Part shown: positions 50,579 to 60,311 of the stretch, piece after piece
Position numbering within the stretch: position 1 is the stretch's first letter
Layout: every line of letters starts with the position of its first letter
NCBI GenBank assembly: GCA_902623995.1
Contig: CACNWE010000004.1
Span: 62,001 to 126,000, forward strand
DNA length: 64,000 nt
Reading direction: 5' to 3'
From: an uncultured SAR116 cluster alpha proteobacterium
GTDB lineage: Bacteria; Pseudomonadota; Alphaproteobacteria; Puniceispirillales; Marisalimonadaceae
Position numbers and translations under genes: made by a program
The notes under the pieces: generated by a model
What the model saw: the letters and a program-made list of their open reading frames with translations, nothing else
Database searches by the model: none
What the model was told of the DNA's origin: nothing

Positions 50579-51751
50579 TTAATCTTCAGACACAAGTTGC
50601 TTAGCTATTATCAATTTTTGAAGCTCATTAGTTCCCTCACCAATAGCCAACAAAGGAGCATCCCTATAATATCTCTCAATATTATACTCCGGCGAATACC
50701 CAAATCCGCCATGAATCCTCATTGCTTCTGTAGAGTTAAACAAAGCCGTTTCAGTAGCAAAAAGCTTTGCCATTCCTGCTTGTAAATCTGATCTATTACC
50801 AGAATCATATGCCTTTGCAGCTTGTTCAGTTAATAATCTAGAAGCTTCAAGTTTCGTTGCCATCTCAGCTAATTTAATTTGAATTGCTTGGTGTTCACTA
50901 ATTGGTTTTCCAAATGTCTTCCTTATTTTTGCATATTCTATTGAATCTTCGAGGGAGGCTCTAGCCACACCGACGCCACGTGCAGCTACATTGATTCTTC
51001 CTAATTCAAGGCCCGCCAAAATTTGTTTGAGCCCTTTTCCTTCTATTTCACCAATCAAGTTAGAAGTTGGTACTTTTACATTTTCAAGTTGAACTTCTCC
51101 TGTATCAATTCCCCTGTAACCCAATTTTTTGAGTTTTCTTGATACAAATCCATCTTTCTTTTCAACGAGAATTAAACTCATACCTTTATGGGCTGGTTGA
51201 ATTTCAGTATTCGTTTTTACTAAAACAGCTAAAATAGTTCCTTGAACTGAGTTTGTAATCCATGTTTTTGTACCATCAATAATATATTCGTTCCCAACTT
51301 TTTTTGCTTTGGTTTTTATCGATTGAAGGTCAGTACCACAGTCTGGTTCAGTAAGTGCGATACCGCCTCTTATCTCTCCAGTTGCAAACTTAGGAAGATA
51401 ATATTTTTTCATCTCTTCAGTACCAAATCTTTCTACAGCAGCACACATTATAAGATGAGAGTTAAAAATACCAGAAACTGACATCCACACGGCTGACACA
51501 TTTTCTACAATTTTTGAGTAAGTAACTGCTGACAAACCTAAACCACCATACTCAGGAGAAATTGTAGCACCAAAGAGACCTAAAGCTGCCATTTTATCAG
51601 CAATATCTTGTGGATATTTATCTTGTGACTCAAATTCTTTTACATATGGCTTTACATCTTTTTCTAAGAATTTATTTACAGATTCTATTATTAAATTATC
51701 TTCAGAGTCTGGTTTTTCATTTTCGACTTCAATTATTTTATGTTCATTCAT
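50579..51751 (-). CDS. Acyl-CoA dehydrogenase
   Basis: A 390-residue flavoprotein: ALTEPDCGTDLQSIKTKA and WITNSVQGTILAVLVKTN (FAD-binding), RIHGGFGYSPEYNIERYYRDAPLLAIGEGTNELQ at the C-terminus, with the catalytic Glu in GEGTNE near residue 370. Removes hydrogens at C2-C3 of an acyl-CoA and passes electrons to ETF. The FAD and catalytic residues are intact. It follows an MmgE/PrpD gene by 21 bp, so acts in the same catabolic set; short-branched or dicarboxylic acyl-CoA are the best guesses. The start has a cctcc-type complement, i.e. taggagat, upstream. Confidence 0.88.
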   Translation of the reverse strand: MNEHKIIEVENEKPDSEDNLIIESVNKFLEKDVKPYVKEFESQDKYPQDIADKMAALGLFGATISPEYGGLGLSAVTYSKIVENVSAVWMSVSGIFNSHLIMCAAVERFGTEEMKKYYLPKFATGEIRGGIALTEPDCGTDLQSIKTKAKKVGNEYIIDGTKTWITNSVQGTILAVLVKTNTEIQPAHKGMSLILVEKKDGFVSRKLKKLGYRGIDTGEVQLENVKVPTSNLIGEIEGKGLKQILAGLELGRINVAARGVGVARASLEDSIEYAKIRKTFGKPISEHQAIQIKLAEMATKLEASRLLTEQAAKAYDSGNRSDLQAGMAKLFATETALFNSTEAMRIHGGFGYSPEYNIERYYRDAPLLAIGEGTNELQKLIIAKQLVSED

Positions 51752-51772
51752 TAATATCTCCTAAATTAATGA

Positions 51773-53155
51773 TTATAAATCTATCTGACTATACTCAAAT
51801 ATTGAATTGACATTATTTGCTTGATCAATTTTAAGCATTAAATCTGTCAACTGGTTAACTCTTTCATTTGATAAATACGGTTCTGTTAAACCTTTAAACT
51901 TTGATATAAACTCTTCATCTTTCATAAAGTTTTCTGGTTCTCCTTTTGGAATCTTTACAAACTTTTCATAAGTCTTTCCTTTTACCACCATTTTTACCTT
52001 TGCACTCATAAATTCTGGACAACACTTCTCAGCATCTTTATCAGGATTTACTTTTATTTTGTTACACAGCGCTAATGTATCACTGTTATTTAAGTGATCT
52101 TTATAATCATCCCACTTTAATCCACCACTTTTAGCAGCTACAGCAGCACAAAAAGGCATTGAAAATTGCCCATCAACAATACTTTTGGGATTTTGTTTAT
52201 CCTCTAAAGGATAACCAATTATATTCAATGCTGTTTCGGACAGGCCAATATCAATATCATCTAAATCATTAATGGAAAAATCTAATTCTTTTTTTAGATC
52301 TATTATACCATCAATTGCTGCATGACTATATCTACAAGAAGGATAAGGTTTTACTCCCAAGTTAAGTGTTTCAAATTTATTTCCTAAACCGTCTAATGCT
52401 TTTTTTGTGTCTCCTCCTGAAGCATATGCATGTAGATAACCCCACTGACCCTCAAAAGCTTTAGAAGGACCTTTAAAACCTTCCGCCGCCATTGTTGCAC
52501 AATTTAGACCGTTCTGTGCAGCTTGTCCTACATGCGATCTTTTTGTCCAAGCACCATCTGTTAAAAATTGCATAGATCCAGCTGATTGACTTAGGGCTAT
52601 TCCAAATGCAGAAACAAATTGATCTTTGGTCAAGCCCATAAGATAGCCAGCTGAAGCTACGGCACCAAACACACCACATGTTGCCGTTGGATGAAATCCT
52701 TTTTTATAATGTGCTGACGAGCCTCCAGCTAATCCTAGTCTTATTTGTATTTCATAACCAGCAACACATGCTGTTATTAACTCTTGTCCTGATGATTTAT
52801 TCATTTGTGCTGCAGCCAAGGCGGCAGAAAGTATTGGGGCACTGGAATGTAAAGAGGCTTCAGCATGAGTGTCATCGAAATCAAGAGAATGAGCTAAAGT
52901 TCCATTAAGTAGAGCAGCTGCACTTGGAGAGTAACTATTTTTATCTGAAAAAACTTGGCAACTTCCATTACTCATTTCTAATCTGTCGATTGCTGCGACT
53001 AAACTAGCAGTTGATTCTGCATCATGTCTTGCTCGTATTATTATTCCAACAGTATCAAGAATTAACAATTTTGTTCTTTTTATAACGTCTGAGGATAAAT
53101 TTTCGTATCTAATTTCGGTACAAAACTCAGCAAACTTTTCAGTCATATTTTCCAT
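51773..53155 (-). CDS. MmgE/PrpD family protein (first copy)
   Basis: A 460-residue all-alpha plus lid protein of the MmgE/PrpD family (2-methylcitrate dehydratase, cis-aconitate decarboxylase, iminodisuccinate epimerase relatives). Blocks: NGTLAHSLDFDDTHAEASLHSSA, FHPTATCGVFGAVASAGYLMGL, GSMQFLTDGAWTKRSHVGQAAQNG and KPYPSCRYSHAAIDGI. These enzymes act on tricarboxylates or similar acids without cofactors. Upstream of the acyl-CoA dehydrogenase. A second homologue sits at 61466. Substrate not assigned. Confidence 0.85.
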   Translation of the reverse strand: MENMTEKFAEFCTEIRYENLSSDVIKRTKLLILDTVGIIIRARHDAESTASLVAAIDRLEMSNGSCQVFSDKNSYSPSAAALLNGTLAHSLDFDDTHAEASLHSSAPILSAALAAAQMNKSSGQELITACVAGYEIQIRLGLAGGSSAHYKKGFHPTATCGVFGAVASAGYLMGLTKDQFVSAFGIALSQSAGSMQFLTDGAWTKRSHVGQAAQNGLNCATMAAEGFKGPSKAFEGQWGYLHAYASGGDTKKALDGLGNKFETLNLGVKPYPSCRYSHAAIDGIIDLKKELDFSINDLDDIDIGLSETALNIIGYPLEDKQNPKSIVDGQFSMPFCAAVAAKSGGLKWDDYKDHLNNSDTLALCNKIKVNPDKDAEKCCPEFMSAKVKMVVKGKTYEKFVKIPKGEPENFMKDEEFISKFKGLTEPYLSNERVNQLTDLMLKIDQANNVNSIFEYSQIDL

Positions 53156-53260
53156 TTATTTCTCCCAAAACATATTGAAAAGGTTAAACTAAAATTTCAT
53201 TTTACAAAACTAAAAAATAATCATTAAGATATCGTTATTAAAATCATATGAGAAAATACC

Positions 53261-54535
53261 ATGACAAATCCTTTTGAATTAACTGCAACGGATGCAATTA
53301 AACTGATTGGTAACAATAAGTTATCAAGGTATGAGTGGGTACAAAGTTGTTTCGAAAGAATACGTGAAAAAGAAGATCTTGTAAAAGCTTGGGTATACTT
53401 GGATGAAGATAGAGCCCTAGAAAAAGCAAAGCAGTTAGATAATGAAAATGATAAATCACAACTTGGAATTCCATTTGGAATTAAAGATATAATTGATGCA
53501 AGTAATACACCTACTGGATTTGGAACTAATTTTTATCAAAACAATGTTCCTATGAGAGATGCTGCTTCGGTATCCGTTGCAAAACAATCAGGATGTATTT
53601 TTATTGGCAAAACTGTATCTACTGAACTAGGACATAGAGCTCCTGGATTAACAACAAACCCACATAATAAAGATTTCACACCTGGAGGCTCAAGTTCTGG
53701 ATCGGCTGCAGCTGTAGCATCTATGATGGCACCTGTTTGTTTTGGCACCCAAACTACTGGGTCGGTAATAAGACCTGCTGCTTACTGTGGAGTTATTGGG
53801 TATAAACCATCTTATGGTGATTTTGATAAATCAGGCATTCTACCAAATTCTCCATCAATCGATACTTTAGGATTGATGTCTAGGTCAGTAGAAGATATTG
53901 CACTTTTTCGATCAATCCTTCTCGAAGAAGATTTAGTATCAATACAAAAAGTAGATTTAAGCAAAATTAAAATTGGATTTGTTAGAACACCACACTGGGA
54001 TAAAAGTGATGATTCTACAAAGGAAGCTTTTGAGCATTTTCTTAATTTACTCCGTTCAGATAAATTAAATGTAGTTGATTTAGAAATTGATAACCTTATT
54101 TCAAAATCTGATGAACTTCATTTAGATATAAGTGGATATGAATTTAAAAGATCAATATCTCACGAAAGATTCAATTATTATGACCAATTAAGTGACCAAT
54201 TAAAGAACGGCAGACTTAATGATGGATATCAAGTGAGTAATAAAAATTACCACTTAGCTTTAAAAGACTTGTCAATTTTAAAAAATCAAATAGACGCTGT
54301 ATTTGACAAGACTGATTTAATAATTACTCCTAGTGCCCCTGGCGAAGCATTAAAAGGATTAGAATATACAGGATCACCGATATTTAATACAACTTGGTCT
54401 TTAAACGGAAATCCATGTATTACCCTACCCCTATTTAAGGGTAAACAAGAATTACCAATTGGATGCCAACTTGTTGCCAGGTTTGGAGAAGACGATCAAC
54501 TTTTAAATTATGCAAAAGCCTTCTTAGAACTTTAA
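53261..54535 (+). CDS. Amidase (amidase-signature family)
   Basis: A complete 424-residue amidase: Lys of the triad in GIPFGIKDIIDA (about 74), cis-Ser in the TPGGSSSGSAAAVASMM block, and the nucleophilic Ser in TQTTGSVIRPAAYCGVIGYKP. The product ends QLVARFGEDDQLLNYA. Shorter than GatA (about 480) and without its gatB/gatC partners, so a catabolic amidase of small substrates is likely. Single gene, convergent with the TRAP operon (4-bp overlap). The partial amidase at the left edge is the same family but not a duplicate. Confidence 0.88.
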   Translation: MTNPFELTATDAIKLIGNNKLSRYEWVQSCFERIREKEDLVKAWVYLDEDRALEKAKQLDNENDKSQLGIPFGIKDIIDASNTPTGFGTNFYQNNVPMRDAASVSVAKQSGCIFIGKTVSTELGHRAPGLTTNPHNKDFTPGGSSSGSAAAVASMMAPVCFGTQTTGSVIRPAAYCGVIGYKPSYGDFDKSGILPNSPSIDTLGLMSRSVEDIALFRSILLEEDLVSIQKVDLSKIKIGFVRTPHWDKSDDSTKEAFEHFLNLLRSDKLNVVDLEIDNLISKSDELHLDISGYEFKRSISHERFNYYDQLSDQLKNGRLNDGYQVSNKNYHLALKDLSILKNQIDAVFDKTDLIITPSAPGEALKGLEYTGSPIFNTTWSLNGNPCITLPLFKGKQELPIGCQLVARFGEDDQLLNYAKAFLEL

Positions 54536-55815
54536 TTAAAGTGAGATTCAACTAATAGTTCTGGAAGTGTAAGTGCTAAAGCTGGAAATAGAAGCACTAT
54601 GATTAATACAACTGTGTCAGAAATACAGAAAGGAAATGATCCTTTTATAACGGTTGTAACTGGTAAGCCAGTTACTCCACTAACAGCAAACAAATTTAAA
54701 CCAACGGGTGGGATAACACTTCCTATTTCTATGCATAATGCTGTTAAAATTCCTAAATGAATAGGATCTACACCAAGAGCCAATGCAACAGGGAAATATA
54801 TAGGTACTGTTAAGACTAAAATTGCTACACCTGTTAGAAACATGGATAAAAACAATAACGATCCCATAAGTGCAAATAAAAATCCTGTTTTACTCAGACC
54901 CAATTCACCAGCCCATTCAGCAATCATTTGAGGCCAACCCATATTTGCAAGATAAAATTGGAAGATTCCAACACAACCCAATAGAAAAAACACAACTGCA
55001 GTTAGGTTCATAGTTCTTAGAGTTGTTGGCATTAATTCTTTCGCAAATGTTTTTCTTTTAAAGATTAATCCATAAAAAAGGGCATAACTAGCAGCGGCAG
55101 CACCTGCTTCAGTAGGAGTGAATAAACCTCCATATAAACCACCTAATATAATTATAGGCATTAATAAAGCGGGTAGAGCTTCTTTAAAACACCTCCAAAC
55201 TTCACATAAATCAAATTTTCCTCGAGGTAATTTAATAAAAAGAGATACACTAACAATTATAACTGCATCACTCATAGCCAACATCAATCCAGGAATTATA
55301 CCTGCGAAAAACAAATCAACTATCGACATTTCTGTTATGACACCAAACAGAATCAAAGTTATACTTGGTGGAATAAGAAGTGCTATTCCACCTGCGGAGG
55401 CAATAACTCCTGCTGCCATCCATTTTGGATAACCTCTTTTAATTAATTCTGGATAAGCTATAACACTCATTGCAGCAGCCATTGCTGTGGATGAACCAGA
55501 AATTGCTCCAAATAAAACAGCTGCAAGCAATGTTGCATAAGCAAAGCCACCTGGAACCCATCCTACTATTGAGTCAGCAAATTTAAAAAGACTTGCAACT
55601 AAACCAGTTTTTTCCATTAAAAAACCAGCAAAAATAAAAAATGGAATAGCTACTAATGTATATTTAGTAAGAAAACTAAAAAAAGCTTCAAACAAGGTGC
55701 TATATGTTAAAAAATCGTCAAACAGTACAAGAAGACCTGTAGCACCAGCAAGAGCTATACCTATTGGAGCACCAGCAAATAATAGACTAAATAAAGATCC
55801 TCCTAAAGCCCACAT
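54532..55815 (-). CDS. dctM: TRAP transporter large permease DctM
   Basis: A 427-residue protein with about 12 helices: APIGIALAGATGLLVL, GGIALLIPPSITLILFGVITEMSIVDLFFAGIIPG and EIGSVIPPVGLNLFAVSG, the classic DctM motifs. Works with DctQ and DctP as a sodium-driven importer of an organic acid. 24 bp after dctQ. Last gene of the nine-gene minus-strand operon. Confidence 0.92.
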   Translation of the reverse strand: MWALGGSLFSLLFAGAPIGIALAGATGLLVLFDDFLTYSTLFEAFFSFLTKYTLVAIPFFIFAGFLMEKTGLVASLFKFADSIVGWVPGGFAYATLLAAVLFGAISGSSTAMAAAMSVIAYPELIKRGYPKWMAAGVIASAGGIALLIPPSITLILFGVITEMSIVDLFFAGIIPGLMLAMSDAVIIVSVSLFIKLPRGKFDLCEVWRCFKEALPALLMPIIILGGLYGGLFTPTEAGAAAASYALFYGLIFKRKTFAKELMPTTLRTMNLTAVVFFLLGCVGIFQFYLANMGWPQMIAEWAGELGLSKTGFLFALMGSLLFLSMFLTGVAILVLTVPIYFPVALALGVDPIHLGILTALCIEIGSVIPPVGLNLFAVSGVTGLPVTTVIKGSFPFCISDTVVLIIVLLFPALALTLPELLVESHFN

Positions 55816-55839
55816 TATACATTTCCTGTATTATTAGAA

Positions 55840-56391
55840 TTAAACATCAGTAGCAGCTTCAACTTCTGCAGTAAAATGGTCACCCTTTATATAACTATGT
55901 ATATCTTCAATAAATTGAAGAAAGGCTACTAAAGACATTAATCCCATACCCAGAGCCAATATAAAATAAAAAGGCCACATAAAGAAAAATAAACTCTCAG
56001 TTCTTTCACCAATTTGTATTGAATATTCAACCGTTGAATACGCAGTATATGTTAAAGAACCAGTGAATACAGAAACAAAGAGAGAAACAAAAATTTTACA
56101 AAAACCTACTGTTCTGTGAAAACCTTTTGTATTTAAAAGTTGTAAGACAGCACTCATTACAAGATGATTCCTATTGATCTGTGTTACACAAATGTAGAAG
56201 GCAACTGAAGATACCATCATGTAAATAACAGCATCTTGACCCCATTCAAAAACAACACCAAAAATATATCTTCTAATAATTTCAGCTAACGCAAAGAGTG
56301 TAACAGCTATCATTAGAAAAGCAGAACACCTACCTAATATAGCAGTGATGGAAGATTGAATTTTGTTTGAGATTTTGTAAAAATTATCCAT
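55840..56391 (-). CDS. dctQ: TRAP transporter small permease DctQ
   Basis: A 183-residue membrane protein with four helices, including RRYIFGVVFEWGQDAVIYMMVSSVAFYICV (DctQ-typical ExGQ...W) and the C-terminal LGMGLMSLVAFLQFIEDI. It scaffolds DctM. The ATG at 56391 was chosen instead of a TTG three codons earlier. Lies behind a strong hairpin that separates it from dctP, consistent with lower expression. Confidence 0.85.
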   Translation of the reverse strand: MDNFYKISNKIQSSITAILGRCSAFLMIAVTLFALAEIIRRYIFGVVFEWGQDAVIYMMVSSVAFYICVTQINRNHLVMSAVLQLLNTKGFHRTVGFCKIFVSLFVSVFTGSLTYTAYSTVEYSIQIGERTESLFFFMWPFYFILALGMGLMSLVAFLQFIEDIHSYIKGDHFTAEVEAATDV

Positions 56392-56409
56392 GATAATCAA
56401 CTAAATAAA

Positions 56410-56435
56410 AAAGGCCTGACATTAGTCAGGCCTTT
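56410..56435 (-). terminator. Hairpin between dctP and dctQ
   Basis: 11-bp GC-rich stem AAAGGCCTGAC/GTCAGGCCTTT with a 4-nt loop; on the minus strand it is followed by a T-run (about seven T), so it is a real Rho-independent signal. Within the operon it acts as a partial terminator between the binding protein and the permeases. Confidence 0.85.
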
Positions 56436-56445
56436 GTTGATTGAT

Positions 56446-57615
56446 TTATTTTCTTGACTTTTTCTTGTATAAAGCTGTTCCTTTTGCGAATTTAGCAAAG
56501 TCGGAAGCAAACGCTGTACAATCAGTCTTTTCTAAAGCACTTGATCCCATTGGATTAGCTGCAACTAAAGCTTTTGCTTCAGCAGTGAACTGGTCAACCA
56601 TTTTGTCTCCAGTTGCATCAACCTTAGACTTAATCCAGTTATTAGTTGCACCACCTTCTTTGGCTTGAAGAACTCCAGCTTCTGCAGGGCTCATCACATA
56701 TATTCCAGGCGCACTTTTATCAGTTACTTTAAACTTATCAACTAATCTTTTATCATTACAAAAGTTAATAGCCTTTTGATAAGGAATAAAGTCATTCATA
56801 ATAATATCAGTTAGAGCTGCTTGTTGTTTTTTATCAAGAGTTGCCCACCATTTATTTGATGCACCAATCCAATAGTAATCACCAACAATACCATTAATTC
56901 CAGCAACTGTGAAATATGGAGCTTGTTCCTTAGTAGCATTAAATCCACCTAAACTAGTTAGCAATCCATCAATAACACCTGTTTGAAGAGCTGGCGGAAC
57001 ATCGCCAAAAGCCATTGTGGTAGGGTTTGCACCTAAAGCTCCTAACAATGCATTTTCAGCTGGTCCCATACTTCTAACCTTCTTACCGGCAAAATCAGCA
57101 GGAACTAACATTCTACTTTTAACAGCACCTGCACCCATGTACATACTTAGATGTCCAGAACCAAAAATAGTTATCCCATGCTTGTCATTAAAAACTTTCT
57201 TTAATTGAGCAAAAGTTTTTGTTCCATCAAGGCCATTAATAGCACCAGGTGATGTTAATTTTCCAGCACCAACAATAGTATTAGCATATGGCTCAACACT
57301 TGAAGTTTTACCAAATTGACCAGTCATCATCTCAAGATTACCTTTTGTAAGAGCTTGAGTTCCTTTTGGAACATTATAAAGTGACTTAGCCCAATAAATC
57401 TGAACTTTACTTCCAGGAATTTTTTTCTCAACCTGCTCTGCAAAAAACATTTCTGCAATAGCTGCAGGATGTGGCGGACCAGAATGGTCAGATGCCCAAC
57501 GCATCTTAATAGGTTTTACAGCATGTCCATCAGCTAAAGCTAAATTGGTTCCAGCTGCAAAAGTTAGAGCAACAGCGCCAGCTGCACCTAACAATGATAA
57601 TTTATTTAATTTCAT
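56446..57615 (-). CDS. dctP: TRAP transporter solute-binding protein DctP
   Basis: A 389-residue periplasmic binding protein: Sec signal (LGAAGAVALTFAAGTNLALA, about 9-28), PAAIAEMFFAEQVEKKIPGSKVQIYWAKSLYN typical of DctP, FAGKKVRSMGPAENALLGALGANPTTMAFGDVPPALQTGVIDGLLTS (includes the substrate-anchoring Arg). Strong ribosome site on the minus strand (ttggaggaaattt). The ligand is likely a carboxylate used by the genes upstream in the operon. Followed by the hairpin before dctQ. Confidence 0.9.
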   Translation of the reverse strand: MKLNKLSLLGAAGAVALTFAAGTNLALADGHAVKPIKMRWASDHSGPPHPAAIAEMFFAEQVEKKIPGSKVQIYWAKSLYNVPKGTQALTKGNLEMMTGQFGKTSSVEPYANTIVGAGKLTSPGAINGLDGTKTFAQLKKVFNDKHGITIFGSGHLSMYMGAGAVKSRMLVPADFAGKKVRSMGPAENALLGALGANPTTMAFGDVPPALQTGVIDGLLTSLGGFNATKEQAPYFTVAGINGIVGDYYWIGASNKWWATLDKKQQAALTDIIMNDFIPYQKAINFCNDKRLVDKFKVTDKSAPGIYVMSPAEAGVLQAKEGGATNNWIKSKVDATGDKMVDQFTAEAKALVAANPMGSSALEKTDCTAFASDFAKFAKGTALYKKKSRK

Positions 57616-57724
57616 TAAATTTCCTCCAAATATTTAGAATCACAAACTATAACGATATGCTTTTCAGGTAAACCCTTAATTGCAATAAAACCAATTAATT
57701 AGTTAATATGTTATGTAATTCTGT

Positions 57725-58930
57725 TTAGATTATGCCTTTGTTCTTGAAAGTGCTTATTTGTTCACCAGTAAAACCTATCTCTTTAAGTATATCATATGTA
57801 TCTTCGCCTAGTTCTGGGGCAGTTTTATCTTGAAATTTGCTATCTGAAACATGAACAGGTGTTTTCAATAAACTGATATCAACCCCCCTTTTTGTTTTTA
57901 ATTTTTGGATATTTTTTCTATCTTTTAAAAATGGATTTTCTAAAGACTCTTTTAAATTTAAAATTGGAGCTGCTGGAACAACTCCTCCAAACTCGTTCAG
58001 CCATTCAGAGGTATTTTTTTTCATTAATTCTTCATCAAGAATTCTAGTTATTTCATCTCTATGTTTTTGCCTAGATGAAAAGTCAACAAACTTTGAATTG
58101 TCAATTAGATCCTCCCTACCTAGTTTTTTACACAGAACAGGCCAAAAACTTTCCTTATTACACATTATGTAAATCCAACCATCTTTAGTTTTATACAATT
58201 GACATGGAACTAAAATTGGATGAGCAGACCTGTCTAATCTTTCACTTTTAAAATCAGTGTTGAGTGTCCAAGCCGCCATATAACTTTGATTAAACATGGC
58301 CGTATCAAATAAATTAACATCTACATCTCTTCCAACACCTGTAGCCCTGGCAGACAATATCGCACTTACGAGCCCAAATGACATAGTAAGTCCAGACATA
58401 TAATCTACGATTGAAAGTCCGAATCTTGATGGAGGACCGTCAGGCTCACCTGTAAGTGAAAAATAACCAGCCTCTGCTTGCATAAGATAATCATATCCTG
58501 GCCAATTTTTTCTTGGCCCCTCTCTGCCATAAGCAGAACAATGCGCTGAGACAATTGCTTTGTTAAATTTCTTAAGCTGATCATAAGTTATCCCAAGTTT
58601 TTCAGGAACATCTCCTCTTAAATTGTTAGAAACTGCCTCAGCATTCTCAATTAATTTTTGCAGAATAATTTTTCCATCATTAGACAGTATATCTAAAGTT
58701 ATGCTTTTTTTATTTCTATTAAGAGCTTGAAAAAAAATACTTGAAGCTGAATTTCTGTCTTCACCATCGATAAAATAAGGACCAATTGCTCTTAAATAAT
58801 CACCACTTGTACCTGCTGGTTCAATTTTAATTACCTCTGCTCCTAAATCAGCTAAATATTGAGTGCCAAATGGTCCCGCCCCATATTGCTCAAAAGCAAT
58901 TACTCTGACACCTGATAAAGGTAAATCCAT
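57725..58930 (-). CDS. CaiB/BaiF family CoA transferase
   Basis: A 401-residue family III CoA transferase: LPLSGVRVIAFEQYGAGPFGTQYLADLGAEVIKIE opening, catalytic Asp D176 in LSIVDYMSG, and the usual RYDVEM-like end. Transfers CoA between an activated donor (such as succinyl-CoA) and a carboxylic acid. Eleven bases after the MaoC gene, so in the same operon. It could activate the imported dicarboxylate or recycle its product. The second copy at 60312 is a paralogue, implying two CoA-transfer steps or substrates. Confidence 0.88.
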   Translation of the reverse strand: MDLPLSGVRVIAFEQYGAGPFGTQYLADLGAEVIKIEPAGTSGDYLRAIGPYFIDGEDRNSASSIFFQALNRNKKSITLDILSNDGKIILQKLIENAEAVSNNLRGDVPEKLGITYDQLKKFNKAIVSAHCSAYGREGPRKNWPGYDYLMQAEAGYFSLTGEPDGPPSRFGLSIVDYMSGLTMSFGLVSAILSARATGVGRDVDVNLFDTAMFNQSYMAAWTLNTDFKSERLDRSAHPILVPCQLYKTKDGWIYIMCNKESFWPVLCKKLGREDLIDNSKFVDFSSRQKHRDEITRILDEELMKKNTSEWLNEFGGVVPAAPILNLKESLENPFLKDRKNIQKLKTKRGVDISLLKTPVHVSDSKFQDKTAPELGEDTYDILKEIGFTGEQISTFKNKGII

Positions 58931-58941
58931 TTTATTATTCT

Positions 58942-59481
58942 CTAATTAGCTGCTTCTTTAATAATTTCGTCAACCACACTATGCCCACGTTTTGCAACCA
59001 GGAAAGATCTTACCATATCCATTACAACAACTTTGTCTTGATTTTTACCAATATGTCTTACCTTAATAATTCCTTGTGTAGGTCTTGATTTTGATTCTCT
59101 TTTATCTAAAACTTCAGTTTCAGAATATAATGTATCACCAACAAACACTGGTGCAGGTATTTTTATTTCTTCCCAACCCAAGTTGGCTATTGCTTTTTGA
59201 CTAGTACCACTTACACACATCCCTGTTACAAGGGCTAGAGTAAATGCAGAATTTACCAAATATTTTCCAAACTCAGATTTAGAAGCATAATTTGCATCAA
59301 AGTGGATTGGGTGAGTGTTCATTGTTAAATTTGTAAACCATATGTTGTCAGCTTCGCTTACTGTCCTACCAGGCCAATGCTCATATACATCTCCCACTTG
59401 AAAATCTTCAAAATATCTACCTGGATCTTCTCTATACCTTTGAGGTCCTATTTTTTTAATTCCGTATGAATTTTCATCCAT
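58942..59481 (-). CDS. MaoC-like (hot-dog) dehydratase
   Basis: A 179-residue hot-dog enzyme of the MaoC/R-hydratase family. Catalytic block NTHPIHFDANYASKSEFGKYLVNSAFTLALVTGM (D/H pair), preceded by the helix-strand ADNIWFTNLTM. Opening RYFEDFQVGDVYEHWPGRTV is close to mesaconyl-CoA hydratase and itaconyl-CoA hydratase type MaoC proteins. It abuts the CoA-ester lyase gene (start to stop adjacent), which supports hydration of an unsaturated C4-C5 dicarboxylyl-CoA. Confidence 0.85.
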   Translation of the reverse strand: MDENSYGIKKIGPQRYREDPGRYFEDFQVGDVYEHWPGRTVSEADNIWFTNLTMNTHPIHFDANYASKSEFGKYLVNSAFTLALVTGMCVSGTSQKAIANLGWEEIKIPAPVFVGDTLYSETEVLDKRESKSRPTQGIIKVRHIGKNQDKVVVMDMVRSFLVAKRGHSVVDEIIKEAAN

Positions 59482-60294
59482 TTAATCCTCCCTTGATATA
59501 ATCAGTCTTGCAACAGCTAACACTGGTGCATCAACCATTTTACCTTGAAATTTGAAAGCACCAGAACCTGCTGTTTTTGCTTCCTCTAAAACTCCTTTTG
59601 CCCATTCCAATTCTTCTGCTGTAGGTCTGTAAGCATCATGAATAGGTTTAATCTGATCTGGATGTATGGCAAAACGTCCTTTGAAACCCATAGTTTTGAC
59701 ATATAATGTCTCTTCTCTGCATCCATCAGGATCTCTGAAATCTAGCCAGACACCGTCAAGAGCAATAGTGTTGTATAATGCAGCAGCATTAATTATTTTA
59801 CCCCTTCCATATGCTAAACTAGCTTTACCCATATCACCACCGGTCGATGCACAATAGTCAGCTGACCCAAATCCAATTCCAGAAAACTCTAAGTTTGAAC
59901 AATCCCAACTTTCAATAGTTGCAATACCACGCGGCGTTTCAATTTGAGGTAAAATTAATATATTGGTTCCAAGGTCCTTTAAGAAAGTTCTACATTCATC
60001 AGCAGACTCTATTTTAGGAATGGCAATAGAGTACGGAAGAGAAGGTAAAGACCTTAACATTGTTATATCATGTTGGTATTCTTTAGTATCTAAAGCATTA
60101 ATACGTAATAAAAGTTTATCTACTTGACCTTCGTAATTTCTATTTGCTAGATCAGCAAAATTGGATCTTCCAATAGCTTTATTTTCGTGGGCCAAACCAT
60201 CTTCTAAATCGAAAATAACTTTATCAGCTCCAGATCCTATAGCCTTGGGCAACCTCTCAATTTTATCCGTTGGTAAAAATAAAATACTTCTCAA
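59482..60294 (-). CDS. HpcH/HpaI-family CoA-ester lyase (CitE/citramalyl-CoA lyase-like)
   Basis: A 270-residue TIM-barrel lyase of the CitE/malyl-CoA lyase group: RSILFLPTDKIERLPKAIGSGADKVIFDLEDG (Mg-site Glu-Asp), LILPQIETPRGIATIES, SGIGFGSADYCASTGGDM, and GRFAIHPDQI near the C-terminus. Cleaves 3-hydroxy-3-methyl or 2-hydroxy dicarboxylyl-CoA into an acetyl-CoA plus an oxoacid, e.g. citramalyl-CoA to acetyl-CoA and pyruvate. The following MaoC and CaiB genes give the activation and hydration steps. Exact substrate undetermined. Confidence 0.86.
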   Translation of the reverse strand: MRSILFLPTDKIERLPKAIGSGADKVIFDLEDGLAHENKAIGRSNFADLANRNYEGQVDKLLLRINALDTKEYQHDITMLRSLPSLPYSIAIPKIESADECRTFLKDLGTNILILPQIETPRGIATIESWDCSNLEFSGIGFGSADYCASTGGDMGKASLAYGRGKIINAAALYNTIALDGVWLDFRDPDGCREETLYVKTMGFKGRFAIHPDQIKPIHDAYRPTAEELEWAKGVLEEAKTAGSGAFKFQGKMVDAPVLAVARLIISRED

Positions 60295-60311
60295 ATTTAT
60301 CTCCTATTTTT